From assembly GCA_959347315.1 (NCBI GenBank), contig OY365816.1, positions 27,400,215 through 27,464,214 on the forward strand: a stretch of 64,000 bases of DNA, read 5' to 3'. A program made the position numbers and the translations under genes. The stretch is from Bimastos eiseni (Eukaryota > Annelida > Clitellata > Crassiclitellata > Lumbricidae). Below, one piece after another: positions 21,870 through 33,159 of this stretch (its first letter is position 1; every line of letters begins with the position of its first letter). Under the pieces are notes generated by a model, which made no database searches, was not told the DNA's origin, and worked only from the letters and a program-made list of their open reading frames with translations.

Positions 21870-22115
21870 AAATTTTAAAGACGTCAACGGCCTGTGTTGC
21901 TATAGGATGTCGTTAAACTGTTGAATAATAATAATTATTAGAAGGTACCTTATCTTACCTTTTTATCACACGCGGTAATAGAGAGGTCAGCGCTTTAGAC
22001 ACCTCTAAAGCTGAAGTTGGTCTCTGAGAATGCCAGTCCAAATCCTAAGCAAAGAAGGAGGGCGACGCCAATGATCTTTGTTATCATACAGTGTCGCTAA
22101 ACTACGACTACCACC
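21870..22115 (-). repeat. Family A copies in minus orientation
   Basis: GATGTCGTTAAACTG at 21907-21921 (partial copy), then TTTAGACACCTCTAAAGC, ATGCCAGTCCAAATCCTAAG, GAGGGCGACGCCAATGATC and CAGTGTCGCTAAACTACG (22015-22110). These are complement-strand equivalents of the 16111-16385 layout. Confidence 0.65.
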
Positions 22116-22116
22116 G

Positions 22117-22119
22117 TCA

Positions 22120-22155
<36 letters not shown>

Positions 22156-22168
22156 AACACACACGCAC
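22117..22168. repeat. (CA)n microsatellite
   Basis: CACACACA run with AAACA interruptions. Confidence 0.95.
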
Positions 22169-22399
22169 AATAAGAAACGCACACAGCCATCGATACAACG
22201 CTTGTGCAGCGGGGCGGGAGGTGAAGACATATCCTTCCATTCGCTAGGTTGCGTTAGAGGAATGAGCAGCAGTGCATATTGGCGTCCTGCATGCTGCCAT
22301 ACGGTCTAATACGGCTTCTGGTAAATTGTTATCATCTATTACTACTGTTGCAAATCATGCAACGATGCTGTTGCTTTTCAGTTTGAATTGAACAAACTA

Positions 22400-22421
22400 T
22401 TATATATATATATATATATAC
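22400..22421. repeat. (TA)n microsatellite
   Basis: Short pure TA run. Confidence 0.9.
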
Positions 22422-22699
22422 CAATTCAAACATATTTACACATACATTCACAAATCTAGGCACACGTCCATACAAACGTACAACATATATAGATGTCGAA
22501 GGTCTGGCAAGAACAGTAATAAACGTCTAAAGGGCTCGGATTTAGATTGCGCCAGCTTCCTCGAGCAGAGGGAAAGCAACAACGTCCCGTCACGGTTCCC
22601 ATACATGAACTTCAAACGACCATAGCGCTGTCTAGCTTCAAGCCTCGATAATAATGTGGTCAATATTGTAAAAATGTAGTAGTTGTCATACAAACGACA

Positions 22700-23300
22700 C
22701 TTCGTGATTAAATCGATCATTGGCGTCGCACTCCTCTTTTATCCTATCATGGGACTGGCATTATGAGAGTTCAGGCATTTGGTTGGTAACCTTCAATTGA
22801 CAAACCTGTGTGATGACAGCGATCATTAGTGTCGCCCACTTTACCTATCAAAGACTGGCAATGCTAGAGTGCAACAGTGACTTATAGCAAGTCTTTTAAT
22901 GCACTCTTTGAACACCTGAAAAACGGTACATACCGACGCTATATAAACATAAGCTATAGCTTTTGCCAAAAATTTAATCTTGCCTCATTGCATTCAATAC
23001 GAAAGTATGTGTTTCAGTTTATTAACAAGGAGCAATGGCGTCGTCTACCTCCTATATCTACATTTGGGACTGGCACTATTACTTCGTTAACGGACACTTC
23101 ATGGTAATTTAATCGTGGATGAATCAAATATGTGTGTTTTATTTATTGCATACACGCTGATCATTTTAAGGGTGTTTAAAGATAACGCTTTGACAATTGC
23201 GGTGGTAATTCCAGTTTAGTTACTGACACCGTGGTAATAACAGATTACAGATGAGTAAGAGAAATCCTCAGCGTAGCCCTCCTCTTTTATCAACATTATA
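22700..23300 (+). repeat. Cluster of tandem family A copies
   Basis: At least four partial copies in one orientation at about 22712-22760, 22795-22870, 23030-23085 and 23205-23295. Between them lie the inter-unit landmarks TGCATACACGCTGATCATTT and TAAGGGTGTTTAAAGATAAC plus GCTTTGACAATTG. No gene seen. Confidence 0.65.
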
Positions 23301-23374
23301 ATGGTTAATTGAGATCTTAATCGATGTTTTGTATACAAGCATCGAACTCGATTGATCGCTACATTATCATATCG

Positions 23375-23665
23375 TTTCTTCAGATTTATAAAGCGCTTCT
23401 CACAGAATAATTTTTCAGGGGCACTTTCAGCACGGATACTCAGGCGGAAAAGGAAACGCCTTTGAAGATTGAGAAACCGACTGACAGGCGCTAGTCATTA
23501 GTTTACCCCTTATGGATGGAGGAAGGTCATTCCAGGCAGATAGAGCCACAACGGCAAAAAGACTGGCGTTGGGCTAAGGTAGTCTTAGTCCTAGGAACAA
23601 GAAGACCAGGACGATCAACAGAGCACTAGAACGAGATGAAGTTGCAGAGAATGAGCCGCAATTGA
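23375..23665 (+). repeat. Dispersed repeat family D, copy 1
   Basis: Starts with CAGATTTATAAAGCGCTTCT-like sequence and includes AAGGTCATTCCAGGCAGATAG. The segment at 37375-37690 shares the start (CAGATTTATAAGGCGCC) and the G-ACCGTTCCA..GCGGACCA..CGGC block. The element class is unknown. Confidence 0.5.
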
Positions 23666-24239
23666 CTAGCCAATTGCTCCCATTGAGATCAGCAGATTTT
23701 AATATATATGTCTTTATAAGGCTATAATAAGCACGTCGTTAAACTGTTGGAATCCAGCCAGAAGGCAAAATCAACATGCCTGCCATTTCCAATTACTTTA
23801 ATGACCCTATAGTTCCATTACACCAGCCATTCCCAACCTTTCGTTAGCGAGCCCTCGGTCCAGAATGCTACGCAAGAGACACAGTCTGAATAGTCGTGGC
23901 AAGAAACACTGACGTGGCAATAGTCATAAAATGATAAAAACATGCATTTCTTTCAATTTCGATACATATTTACATGTAGGTCGATTGATTATGAGGACTA
24001 ATTTAGAAATTCTTCTGCCAGTCAATAGTCAATCATACTAAAGAGGAAGGGAAGCGTTACATCACAGTATGAGTAAGAAGCGAAGAATTGTGCTGCTGCT
24101 GCAATTATCTATTATATATTGTGCTTAGACACTTTCGAATTGCTTTTTCAGACGCGATAATAATAGTCGTCAAATTTCGTAGATTAGGTTAAATAGCCCC
24201 AACAACCACAATCTCAGACTCATACACTGTTCGGACGCT

Positions 24240-24310
24240 GACCGTGCCAATCCCAAGTATAAGGGCGGCGCTACTGATCTCTATTAGCAAGCTGTGTCGT
24301 TAAACAGCAA
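24240..24310 (-). repeat. Short dispersed repeat family A copy
   Basis: GTGCCAATCCCAAGTATAAG, GGCGGCGCTACTGATCTCTA and GTGTCGTTAAACAGC. Confidence 0.65.
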
Positions 24311-25320
24311 CTATTATTATTATTAGTAGTAGTATTATCTCAGGCAGGCAAAAGATCTGGTTATAGCAATTGACGGCCCAGAGGTCAATTCAGGCAGATG
24401 ATTTGAGCGGACGCGGGAACACGACAAAGAGGTATGGAGAATTTCTTTGCAAATTTTACGCCAATAATAGAAATATATTGTAAAGATAATGTGACTGAAA
24501 AATTATTTGCGATAAATAATTTCTTCCTTGAAGCTTTTGCAAATCGCTTGAAGAGTGAAACCACTTCTGCAAGAAAGAAATAAATAAACAAGAAAGGAAG
24601 TAAGAAAGGGCGTGAAGAATTATAAAATCTACATCATACAAAGTAATCGTAAGTAAGGATTAGCAAACACAAGGAGATATTCATTTGGATCAGATTGGAT
24701 GACGAACAACTGAACTAATGAACGCTAATTATCATAGAAAAATGGAACATTAAGTTATCATTATTTGTACTTTCACAATGTCGTATGCAGGCCGCACAGA
24801 CGACGTTGAACGTTGAATCATATGTGATGTAATTGTAAATGTAATTTACAAGCTTTGTAAGACGAGGCAAAAGTCAATTCCGATTGCAGTCAAAAGATTA
24901 ATAAAATTATTACTAATATCGTAGAGGTGGCTTTCGACATCTTTAAATTGCTTTTTCCATTGCTATGTATAATACAACGTTGCGTTCGATTCACAAAGTC
25001 TTTGAAGTGACCTTCAGGCAAGCCTTCGAACACAATGCTCTAATATCGTGCTTGCAAACTTCGCTTCCTCAGTCCTATTCATTTTCAAGATCAAATAAAT
25101 TCGCAAGCACTATAAAATTAATTAGGCAGGCCACTTCTACCAGTGAACGCACAAGAACATAGGCCTACTTCGGGTATTTCTTTATTTAGCCATAACAAAA
25201 TATTCCATCCGCTAGCATCAAGTTTTAAATGGCCGATAGAGACCTAAACTCACCAAAGCGAAAAGATTGACTTCGCATATTTCTTGAGAAACCATATCAA
25301 TGTCAGAGAAAAAAAGTATT
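24311..25320. other. No recognisable gene
   Basis: AT-rich. Short frames only, none resembling a family. Confidence 0.4.
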
Positions 25321-25334
25321 GGTATCGAGTATCG

Positions 25335-25410
25335 CTGTTATTGTTATTATTATTGTTATTACTATTGTTATTATCATCATCGCCATCATCATCACCACCA
25401 CCACTATAAT
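25335..25410. repeat. (TTA/ATC)n trinucleotide tract
   Basis: TTATTGTTATTATTATTG passing into CATCATCACCACCACC. Confidence 0.85.
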
Positions 25411-25839
25411 AATTATACATGTATTACAATAACCGGTGTGATTAGCGCAATCATGTTCTTTGAAACGAGATCTTTCCCATCTTCGAGATCACTGCTATCG
25501 GAAGACATAACTCTAGACTGTTCTTGGATCCTCTTGTGCGATAATTTTCACCAACGTTGGCATATATCGACCGGGCAGTTAGCAGTTTTTTAGCGTGTCT
25601 TCGGTGCCGCCACCTGGCAACGGAGAGACCGCGAGGGTCGTTCACGGTGGAGATCGATGCTGGTGGGATTCGGACGACAGCAGAGGGACCGTAAACCCTC
25701 ATATAAATGACCGACGGAGGATGGAAGGCAGGATGCAAATGAAGGAAATGCTACGTGGAAGAGGAGAGAATGGTAGAGAAGGCGTGGCAAGACAGAGAAA
25801 GAAAAGACATGCCAAGACAGTGTAGGCCAAAGCAAGATG

Positions 25840-25950
25840 AGATGAGGCGTGGCAAGCCAGAGTGGGCCAGAGCAAGATAAGGCAAGACTTGGCAAGCCAG
25901 AGCAAGATAAGGCAAGACTTGGCAAGCCAGAGTAAGATAGGATATGGCAA
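25840..25950. repeat. ~30-bp tandem repeat (GGCAAGCCAGAGCAAGATAA core)
   Basis: Three to four units of GCAAGACTTGGCAAGCCAGA-type sequence. The Leu/Ala/Cys-rich minus-strand frames read this repeat. Confidence 0.8.
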
Positions 25951-26229
25951 TCATACGATAGGAAACGTAAGGCAATGCAGGGCGATATTATAGTTAAAGA
26001 ATCGATATGTAAGTAAGGCTTGAAAAGATGAGACAATTCAGATAAAAGAGACAAACGACAAGGAATGGAAGGAAAGGGAAAAGAAGGAATTGGATGGGAT
26101 GGAAATGCAAGAGAAGGAAAGGGAAGCACTTGGGGAGTTGGGAAGAGAAGGGAAGACAGGACCAGGCAATGAAATGAAAGGGAGAATAGGAAATTTGGCG
26201 AGACAAGATAAGCCGAATGTAAAGGGGAG

Positions 26230-26519
26230 AAGTTCAACGAGAGAGAGACAGACAGACAGAGGCAGAGGCAGAGTCAGAGACAGAAAGCGCTAGACAGACA
26301 GACACAGAAAGGAATAGAAACAGAGAGAGGCTGAGAAAGACAGATAGAGACATGGAGAGACATAGAGAGAAACAGAAGCACAGAGGGACACAGAGAGAGG
26401 CAGGCAGACAAAGAGAGAGAGAGAGACAGGAGGACAGACACAGAGAGAGAGACAGGAGAACAGACACAGAGAGAGAGAGACAGGAGGACAGACACAGAGA
26501 GAGAGAGACAGGAGGACAG

Positions 26520-26558
<39 letters not shown>

Positions 26559-26621
26559 GACAGACACAGAGAGAGAGAGACAGGAGGACAGACACAGAGA
26601 GAGAGAGAGACAGGAGGACAG

Positions 26622-26658
<37 letters not shown>

Positions 26659-26663
26659 GACAG

Positions 26664-26708
<45 letters not shown>

Positions 26709-26751
26709 AGGACAGACACAGAGAGAGAGAGAGAGAGAGACAGGAGGACAG

Positions 26752-26846
<95 letters not shown>

Positions 26847-26851
26847 AGGAC

Positions 26852-26896
<45 letters not shown>

Positions 26897-26925
26897 AGGA
26901 CAGACACAGAGAGAGAGAGAGAGAG
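26230..26925. repeat. GA/CAGA satellite with higher-order unit
   Basis: About 700 bp of (GA)n punctuated by GACAGGAGGACAGACACAGA blocks, at least 12 of them, at variable spacing. It produces Ser/Leu/Val/Cys and Arg/Glu-rich frames up to 273 codons that are not genes. Confidence 0.97.
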
Positions 26926-27120
26926 CGATGACTCGAATTAGTCTTCGCTGGAGCAGAGAGCGTCGGTTCCGTTAGATCGATAGAACGACGTCGTCGGCGG
27001 CAACTGTTTCTGTCTGCGGCCGAGACGAGGAACCAGCGCAAACGACGAACGACATCGAGCGGGGAACCAGTCGATTGCTCGATCGCACGATTCAAACGAG
27101 CGTACGTCGACTTCCGTATA
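26926..27120. other. CpG-rich segment
   Basis: Visibly CpG-dense (GACGTCGTCGGCGGC, CGAACGACATCGAGCG, GCGTACGTCGAC) compared with the flanks. Could be a short CpG island. No start codon context or exon is identified. Confidence 0.3.
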
Positions 27121-27182
27121 AATGCGTGTGAGCTGAAACCCTCATTCGTTCAATGGATGGTAGGCTTACGGTGGTGGTGGTA

Positions 27183-27300
27183 GTTGCAGTTTAGCGACAC
27201 CTTGTGATAACATAGATCGCCCTCCTCATCTTTTACGCTGGAGACTGGCAATAGCAGTTTTTGGGACTGGCACCAGCGGACTGCAAGCAATTGGAATTTT
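27183..27300 (+). repeat. Short dispersed repeat family A, tandem copy 1
   Basis: CAGTTTAGCGACACCTTGTG, ATAACATAGATCGCCCTCCT, GACTGGCA. A second copy follows at 27412. Confidence 0.7.
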
Positions 27301-27500
27301 GCCAATATCACAGAAGAATGAAATGCGTGTTTATTTATAGCATAAGTGCTGATCATTTTAGGGGTGTCTAATTACTAATTAAAACATTTTTACAACAATG
27401 TTGGGGTAGCTGCAGTTTAGCGACACTTTGTCATTGATCATTAGTGTCGCTCTCCTCCTTTACCCAGGCTTGGAACGGGAGCTTCCAGGGTGCAAGCAGT
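27301..27500 (+). repeat. Family A inter-unit segment and tandem copy 2
   Basis: TGAAATGCGTGTTTATTTAT, CATTTTAGGGGTGTCTAATT, then CAGTTTAGCGACACTTTGTC, ATCATTAGTGTCGCTCTCCT and TTTACCCAGGCTTGGAACGG. Confidence 0.7.
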
Positions 27501-27724
27501 GGATGGAGTTTCACAACGTAATCTTCCCCTCTCCATAAAAAACCTGTTGTACAGAAATGGCGCAAGAGTTTTCCGTCCATACACCACTTTAACGACGTCC
27601 TCGAGACATCGGAGTCCATCGCTATATGATGTACGTCTGGGTTGGGTCCAGAGGCGGAGAGTGAGAGTGGAAGAGGGAGCAACGAAGTAGGGACGTAGAT
27701 AAGCAGAAAGTAACAGACGGGCTC

Positions 27725-27895
27725 TTATCATTATCGTTAATACCATCGTTATCATTATCGTTATCACCATCACACTCACAATCGCACTCGATAACGTTGT
27801 TACTGTCACTGTCATTATTGCTATTATTATCACTATCATTATCATTATCACTAAATTTATTATTATTGTCAACATCACAATCATTATCATCATAA
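27725..27895. repeat. (TTATCA/TTATCG)n degenerate repeat
   Basis: ATCATTATCGTTATCACC-type iterations. Confidence 0.85.
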
Positions 27896-28059
27896 ATGCA
27901 AATGTTATTGACTGACCGTTGAGACGAGGCTAATGATGAGGATGGTCTGTTGATATGTCAGTTCAACGGAGCGTGGACAGCCACGCCATCTGGTGTCGGG
28001 TGAGTACGTCGTATGCGTCAGACTGCCATTCAGCGGAAGAGGCATTGCGACGCCCCTTC

Positions 28060-28300
28060 TATGTACGTCTGTCTGTCACTTACTCTGATTGTTATTGCCT
28101 GTCTGTCTGTCGGCGTCTGTCTTCCTACCTGTCTGTATATATGTAGGTCTATCTGTGTCCGTCTGTCACTCTTTGCCTTTCTATCTGTCTGTCTGTCTGT
28201 TTATCTGTCTGTCTGTGTGTGTGTCTCTCTGTCTATTACATCTATTCGTGTCTGTGTGTGTGCTCGTGTATGCGAGCGTCTGTCCGTGTGGATCGACGTT
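28060..28300. repeat. (CTGT)n degenerate repeat
   Basis: GTCTGTCTGTCTGT iterations. Frames on the plus strand are Cys/Leu/Ser/Val repeats. Confidence 0.85.
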
Positions 28301-28597
28301 TGTCAGACCGTTCCTTAGTCAAAGATTCATCCGCCTGAAAAGCACAAGATCTAGATGCTGAGTGGTCAGTGTGTCATCGTCATCGTCGTCATCATCATCA
28401 TTAGATTACAAGTCGTCATAGTCAACATCATTGTCCTGTATTGTTCATTCAAGCATTTATATAGCGCCCCTTCAAAAATCCATACAAGCAAACATACATA
28501 TTATGCTTCACGTAAAAGTATGCATGAAAGGATTCTCGACAAAATAGACAAAAATCGTGTGGGCGATATTATGTGCTTTTGCTCGATCGATAAGCTG

Positions 28598-28626
28598 ACT
28601 TCCGGTACCTAACAACGACCGGAAGT
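28598..28626. promoter_or_regulatory. Inverted pair of ETS sites
   Basis: ACTTCCGGT (28598-28606) and ACCGGAAGT (28618-28626) form a 9-bp inverted repeat with an 11-nt spacer; each is a full ETS/GABP consensus. Such pairs are typical of housekeeping core promoters. An ATGGCC lies 17 nt downstream, but the frame it opens is only 14 codons. Confidence 0.35.
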
Positions 28627-29134
28627 GACTCCACCAAACGATCAATGGCCATACGTTGCATCGCAATCGAGGAGCGGGTCCGCAACAATTGAAAGCACGG
28701 CTGATTTTTCCTAAATGTAATCAGGTCCGATGTCTATGGCTCCCGTTGTTGGAGCCGGAAGCGCTTTATCAGACGGTGGAGCCTCGCTTTGATGGTGGGA
28801 CTCATCAGAGAGAGCGAGAAATTCAATTTCGACGGCGACTGTCTGGACTGCCTTTGAACATCCGTTTTCCTTCAAGCGGTTTCGAGAGTAATTTGTTACA
28901 GCTCGTCTCTAGATTAAGTCTTCGAGTAGTTTACAAGATTGAGTCTCCTGGGTTTCGACGAGATATGTTTTCGAGATTCTAGATGCAGTTTTCGACTGGC
29001 TTCGAGGCTATGCCTTTTTGGTTTTCGAGATTAAGGTGAGGTTATTCAATTGACTAGGATGTTTCCGGAAAGTGGCTCTGGATTACTGCTTCAGTTTCGA
29101 CCCCCAGCGGTCTCACACAGACTGCCCACAATGA

Positions 29135-29235
29135 CACGGTCAGCTTAACGACACTGTGATAAAACATACATTATTAACGTCGCCCTCCTCCATTTTCCAC
29201 GCTTGGGAAATTGGGACTGGCGCGGTCAGGAAGCG
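29135..29235 (+). repeat. Short dispersed repeat family A copy
   Basis: CAGCTTAACGACACTGTGAT, ATTATTAACGTCGCCCTCCT and GGGAAATTGGGACTGGCGC. Confidence 0.7.
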
Positions 29236-29539
29236 GAGGAGTTCTGATTGAAGGCGTGAGATTAGAGATGGCGGCTTCCAACCATTGAGAATACCGAGGC
29301 CATGGAAACAGAATAGATAACGCTCCCTATACTAAAGGATGCCCCCTAGCGAGGAAACCTTAAAACATTGTTCTTCTTCTATAGTTTAAACTCGGCCGTA
29401 ATCAATTTTAGCGAAGGATCTAATACATAATTATCCTGAGACGATTTAAATAAAAGTCGATTTTATGCAACGCGATGTAGTTCTATATAACTCTGTTCTA
29501 TTTTCAAAAGGCCTACTCTATCTATTGGGCACGCTGTAC

Positions 29540-29900
29540 CAAGTTCTACTCAACTCAACTCTACTATAACCCATTCCACTCAATCAACAATACCCTATTG
29601 AACTCTACTCTATTCTAATCTACTCTGCATACTCATTTCCACTTTGCCTCTTTCTTATTAACCAACTCTACTCAAGGATACTCCAATGTAATCTACTGTG
29701 TTTAACTGTACCCTCCACTTAACCAAATTCAACAAAAACCAATCCACTCTGCTCCATAAATTCAACTCGACTCCGTGCACATCATTCTACTCAACCCACT
29801 CGACTCTACCCGCAAACATTGACGCTACTGTTCTTACTCGACCCCAATCAATTCCAACTCACACTTCCCAACTCAACTCTTCTCTCCCCCATCTCATTCA
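29540..29900 (+). repeat. CAACTCTACTC-type degenerate tandem repeat
   Basis: Iterated CTCAACTCTACT/CTACTCTA units on one strand. Frames here are Thr/Ser/Leu-rich artefacts. Confidence 0.7.
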
Positions 29901-29919
29901 TCAGAGTCTCTGACGTTCT

Positions 29920-30140
29920 GACCATCTCTGCCGTCCATCAGCTGTTCACTGGAATTCGTTGGTTTGTTCCACGTTTGTGCGTGGGCCCACCACTGGCGAC
30001 TCTTCTATAGTTTACTGCATGGGCACGGTTTGACTAACTGTTCCTACACTCATTCAAATAACATTTAACATCATGTAGGCTAGCGCAGAGAGCGCCTTTA
30101 ACTAGATCTCTTGAAGAGGCGCCTATATCAAGCTTGATTG
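29920..30140 (+). repeat. LINE-type 3'-end repeat, family B2 copy
   Basis: Shares GGAATTCGTTGGTTTGTTCC, CGTTTGTGCGTGGGCCCACC, ACTGGCGACTCTTC, GAGAGCGCC and CTTGAAGAGGCGCCTATATC with 48045-48225 (CUL3 intron 2) and, in reverse, with 59815-60000 (intron 17). Confidence 0.7.
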
Positions 30141-30144
30141 ATTT

Positions 30145-30245
30145 TATTAATCGAGTGATTCATTCATTCATTCACTCATTAATTGATTGGTTGATTGATT
30201 GATTCATTCACTCATCCATTTATTAGTTCATTCACTCACGGATCT
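30145..30245. repeat. (GATT/CATT)n tandem repeat
   Basis: ATTGATTGATTGATTCATTC-type run immediately after the B2 terminus, again as a tail. Confidence 0.8.
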
Positions 30246-30578
30246 CCGCTCAATCCCTCCAATTTGTGTAGCTCCAGAAGCACTTACGTGAACGGAATAC
30301 GATGCGATCGTGCGGCTGTCACTGGGTCGCTGTAATCAGCTGGAGAAGAAGACACAAACGTTGCAGTTGCTTAATCGATACTTCACGAAAACCAACGAAT
30401 CCACCCGAACCCCAATCTTCCTACTCCACCTCTTCTTCTTCTACCACTAAACCTGCATCAGCTGTGACGACGAGTATCGTTACCACTGCAGCAGCAGCCA
30501 CCAGCGACAGCAGCAGAGGCCTATGGATGCCACAACGCATCACTCGATGGCACCGATGAAGCGGCGGCCCTATGCGAC

Positions 30579-30645
30579 GCGCATGCGCACTGGCCGACCG
30601 GACCCAAAACGACCGATGCAGTGTCTCGCATGTAGGCGCATGCGC
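30579..30645. promoter_or_regulatory. Paired NRF1 sites
   Basis: Two exact GCGCATGCGC palindromes at 30579-30588 and 30636-30645, 57 bp apart, in CpG-rich sequence. NRF1 sites in pairs normally mark active promoters. No gene is recognisable directly downstream, where (TA)n begins. Confidence 0.4.
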
Positions 30646-30664
30646 GAATATGTATACTCACATA

Positions 30665-30728
30665 TAAATATATATATATATATATATATGCACTCATATA
30701 TTTTTGCTGTGCATATATATATTTTGCG

Positions 30729-30764
<36 letters not shown>

Positions 30765-30766
30765 GT
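30665..30766. repeat. (TA)n microsatellites
   Basis: Two TA runs separated by TGCACTCATATATTTTTGC-like sequence. Confidence 0.9.
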
Positions 30767-31299
30767 CTGTTTTGTCTGTCTACATGTTGAAAGGAGCTTT
30801 CAACAACGACCTACATCATCATGCTGTTATCTATAGTTGGAGATAATCTTCACTTATGCAGAACATTATACCATTAGAGATAAAAAAAATTGTCCTAATT
30901 AACAATTGCAGAAGTAGCCAATCAATGTCGTTCAATTAAGTGCCTCCGTTTCCTGTAATTAGACAAAACTAGACTCGGATCTTGTTAATCAATTTTGGTT
31001 CTAAGTGCTTTAGCTATGATTATGATATGAACGTCCATTTAATATGAATGTCTGTATGCATGCATGTTTGTGTCCGTATGTGCACGTGTGTGTGTTTGTA
31101 TGTGTGTTTGCGCTTGTGTGTTGTATGCTTTTATCTTTTTATCGTTCTGTTGTCTTCGATCAGACATTAACTAGCGACCACGCTAATGGAAGCACGCTGT
31201 CTGCCAGTCGTACACACTGCATTACCAGCGTACCAATGCACGGCTCTGGCCTCCCGTCGATTTACATTGCGCCATAGTCGATTGAGACGCCTAGGGAGC

Positions 31300-31640
31300 A
31301 AGGGAAGGAGGGAGAGGGAGGAGGGATGGATACTCGGAAAGGGTGGGGCTGTAGATGTCGATAAATATCGACAAATGGGTCTCTGAGGATAGATCAGCCG
31401 CAATCCTCTTCTCCTCGGATTAATCTTCCGTCTATTCTCCACCTCGAAATCCTTGTCTTATTCCTCTTTTTCTCCCTCAGTCATTCTGGTAATCCTCTAA
31501 TCTTGATTACGTCTTCCTCCCGTTCCTCTCTTCATGGGCAACGTCCGCTTTTCCTCCACTGACCTCTCCCCTCCTCTAGGGCCTGCCTAATCCTCCTCCT
31601 CTTCTTCTTCCTCATCTTCTACTTGTATACATCATCAGTT
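31300..31640. other. Low-complexity CTCCTC-rich stretch, no gene
   Basis: GGAGGGAGAGGGAGG at 31308-31325 and TCCTCCTCTTCTTCTTCC at 31590-31615. No supported coding region. Confidence 0.5.
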
Positions 31641-32665
31641 CTGTCCCATTTCTCAGTAACTTAAGGACAAAAACGAACAAACAGAAAAGCTTACTGGCTT
31701 ACATACACATGATTTAATAGTGCTGTAATATGCCAAGCAAATTTCTGTCGACGGCAATGGCCTCTATTGTCAAAAGCCGTCGTCAAACTCTGGATACAAT
31801 CCAATACACAAGATTTAAAATAAAATCATTATAAAGCATACAAGTAAAAGAATACGTAGATATAGATGTAGAGGTGTTAAAAATGTCCCCCTTCATGTAA
31901 TTTTGATTATGGATTAAATAATGTATTATTATTCTGCCCATTTCACTGGACGCCATGTTGTAAATAAATGAGGACACTACAGGAATGAGGAGACGGTACG
32001 TGACGTCATTTATAATTGGTACAGCGCATAATAGTAAAATACTAGATAAAATAACCATTACAGTTTGGAGTAAAAGACTTTATAGTCTCAATAACAATTT
32101 TAATGTCAGCGTTTTTTATAAATATTATTGGAAATACTCGTGTTTTTCCGTTCAGCGTTTATTTATTTACAGGCTGATTCCATAAAGGCATATACAATTG
32201 TTAATATCAAAATGAATATGCATGACGTTGTCTTGTATGTGTGTGTCTTTGTGTTTGTGCGTGTGTCTGGGAGTTTGTGTTTGTATACAAGTGCGTATAC
32301 ATGTATGTGTAATAAGTTTATTTAACTACGCATCCATGACATGGATGATATGCATATATTATATGTATGTATGTGTGTGAGAGAACATATTATAGTCGAC
32401 CACCTGCCTGCAAAAGGTCAAGCAGTCGTGACCGCAGGGGTCAGTCAGTCGGTTAATCACATCTGACTGATTGAGACCTCCCCCCTCCGTTGCTCCTAGC
32501 AACCCCCCCTCTCTGCATTTTTTATGCCACCTCATTACCACGACGACTGCCTCCTATACGAACACACACACACATATGTACAATTATATATACATAAAGA
32601 TACATATAAATATCTAGAATATATAAATCCATAATAGCATGCACAGTATGTACAGTAAACGTAAT
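31641..32665. other. No recognisable gene
   Basis: AT-rich, with a family A-like trace (GTCGACGGCAATGGCCTCTA to CGTCGTCAAACTC, 31746-31792) and a (TG)n patch at 32237-32300. Confidence 0.4.
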
Positions 32666-32666
32666 T

Positions 32667-32770
32667 TTCAACACTTCTAATTTGAAAGCCAGACGCAGGG
32701 CACCAGCTTATTCACGAGAGCTGCGTCGAAGCAGCTGGGTTGTCCAAAGGCTAGTCCAGTTTCAGAGGAT
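32667..32770 (-). repeat. LINE-type 3'-end fragment, family B3
   Basis: AGGGCACCAGCTTATTCACG, AGAGCTGCGTCGAAGCAGC is the complement of 41838-41870 (CGACGCAGCACTCGTGAATA, GGCTGATGCCCT). Confidence 0.55.
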
Positions 32771-32837
32771 GTATACTTATATTATGTAACTAGATTATGC
32801 AAGTGAGAGTTTAGGCGAATTCGTGTGTTCTTAAGTG

Positions 32838-32938
32838 TGTCTGTTCGTGTGTCTGTCCCTGCGTCTGTCCGTGCGTCTGTCCGTGCGTCTGTCCGTGCGT
32901 CTGTCCGTGTGTCTGTCCGTGTGTCTGTCGGTGTTAAC
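32838..32938. repeat. (GTCTGTCC)n tandem repeat
   Basis: GTCTGTCCGTGC/GTCTGTCCGTGT units; frames read Arg/Leu/Ser/Val or Thr/Asp/Arg repeats. Confidence 0.9.
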
Positions 32939-33159
32939 GCGATGTGCGCTTCTTTCGTCTGATGTATCCATCCGCGCTCGACCGAATGTCAGTCCATTTC
33001 TGGTTCGGTCTTGTGTCCGGCAACGAAAGAAGACGCCAAGGGATGAGCAGGAAGTGAAAAGGGATATTTCCTCGACCCTCTTCCCTCCCACCCACTGTCA
33101 TTCCTTCCCGATTTTTTTTCTATTCCCAGAAGAACTAACCGCGCACGCGGTCAGTTAGT

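Noticed and set aside
25590..26237. 215-codon minus-strand frame (Leu/Pro/Ser/His-rich)
   Set aside because: Mostly reads the GGCAAGCCAGAGCAAGATAA tandem repeat and purine-rich flanks; no recognisable domain.
26234..27095. Minus-strand frames of 175-273 codons rich in Ser, Leu, Val, Cys
   Set aside because: They only read the GA/CAGA satellite. Overlapping long frames exist in several phases at once, as expected for a repeat.
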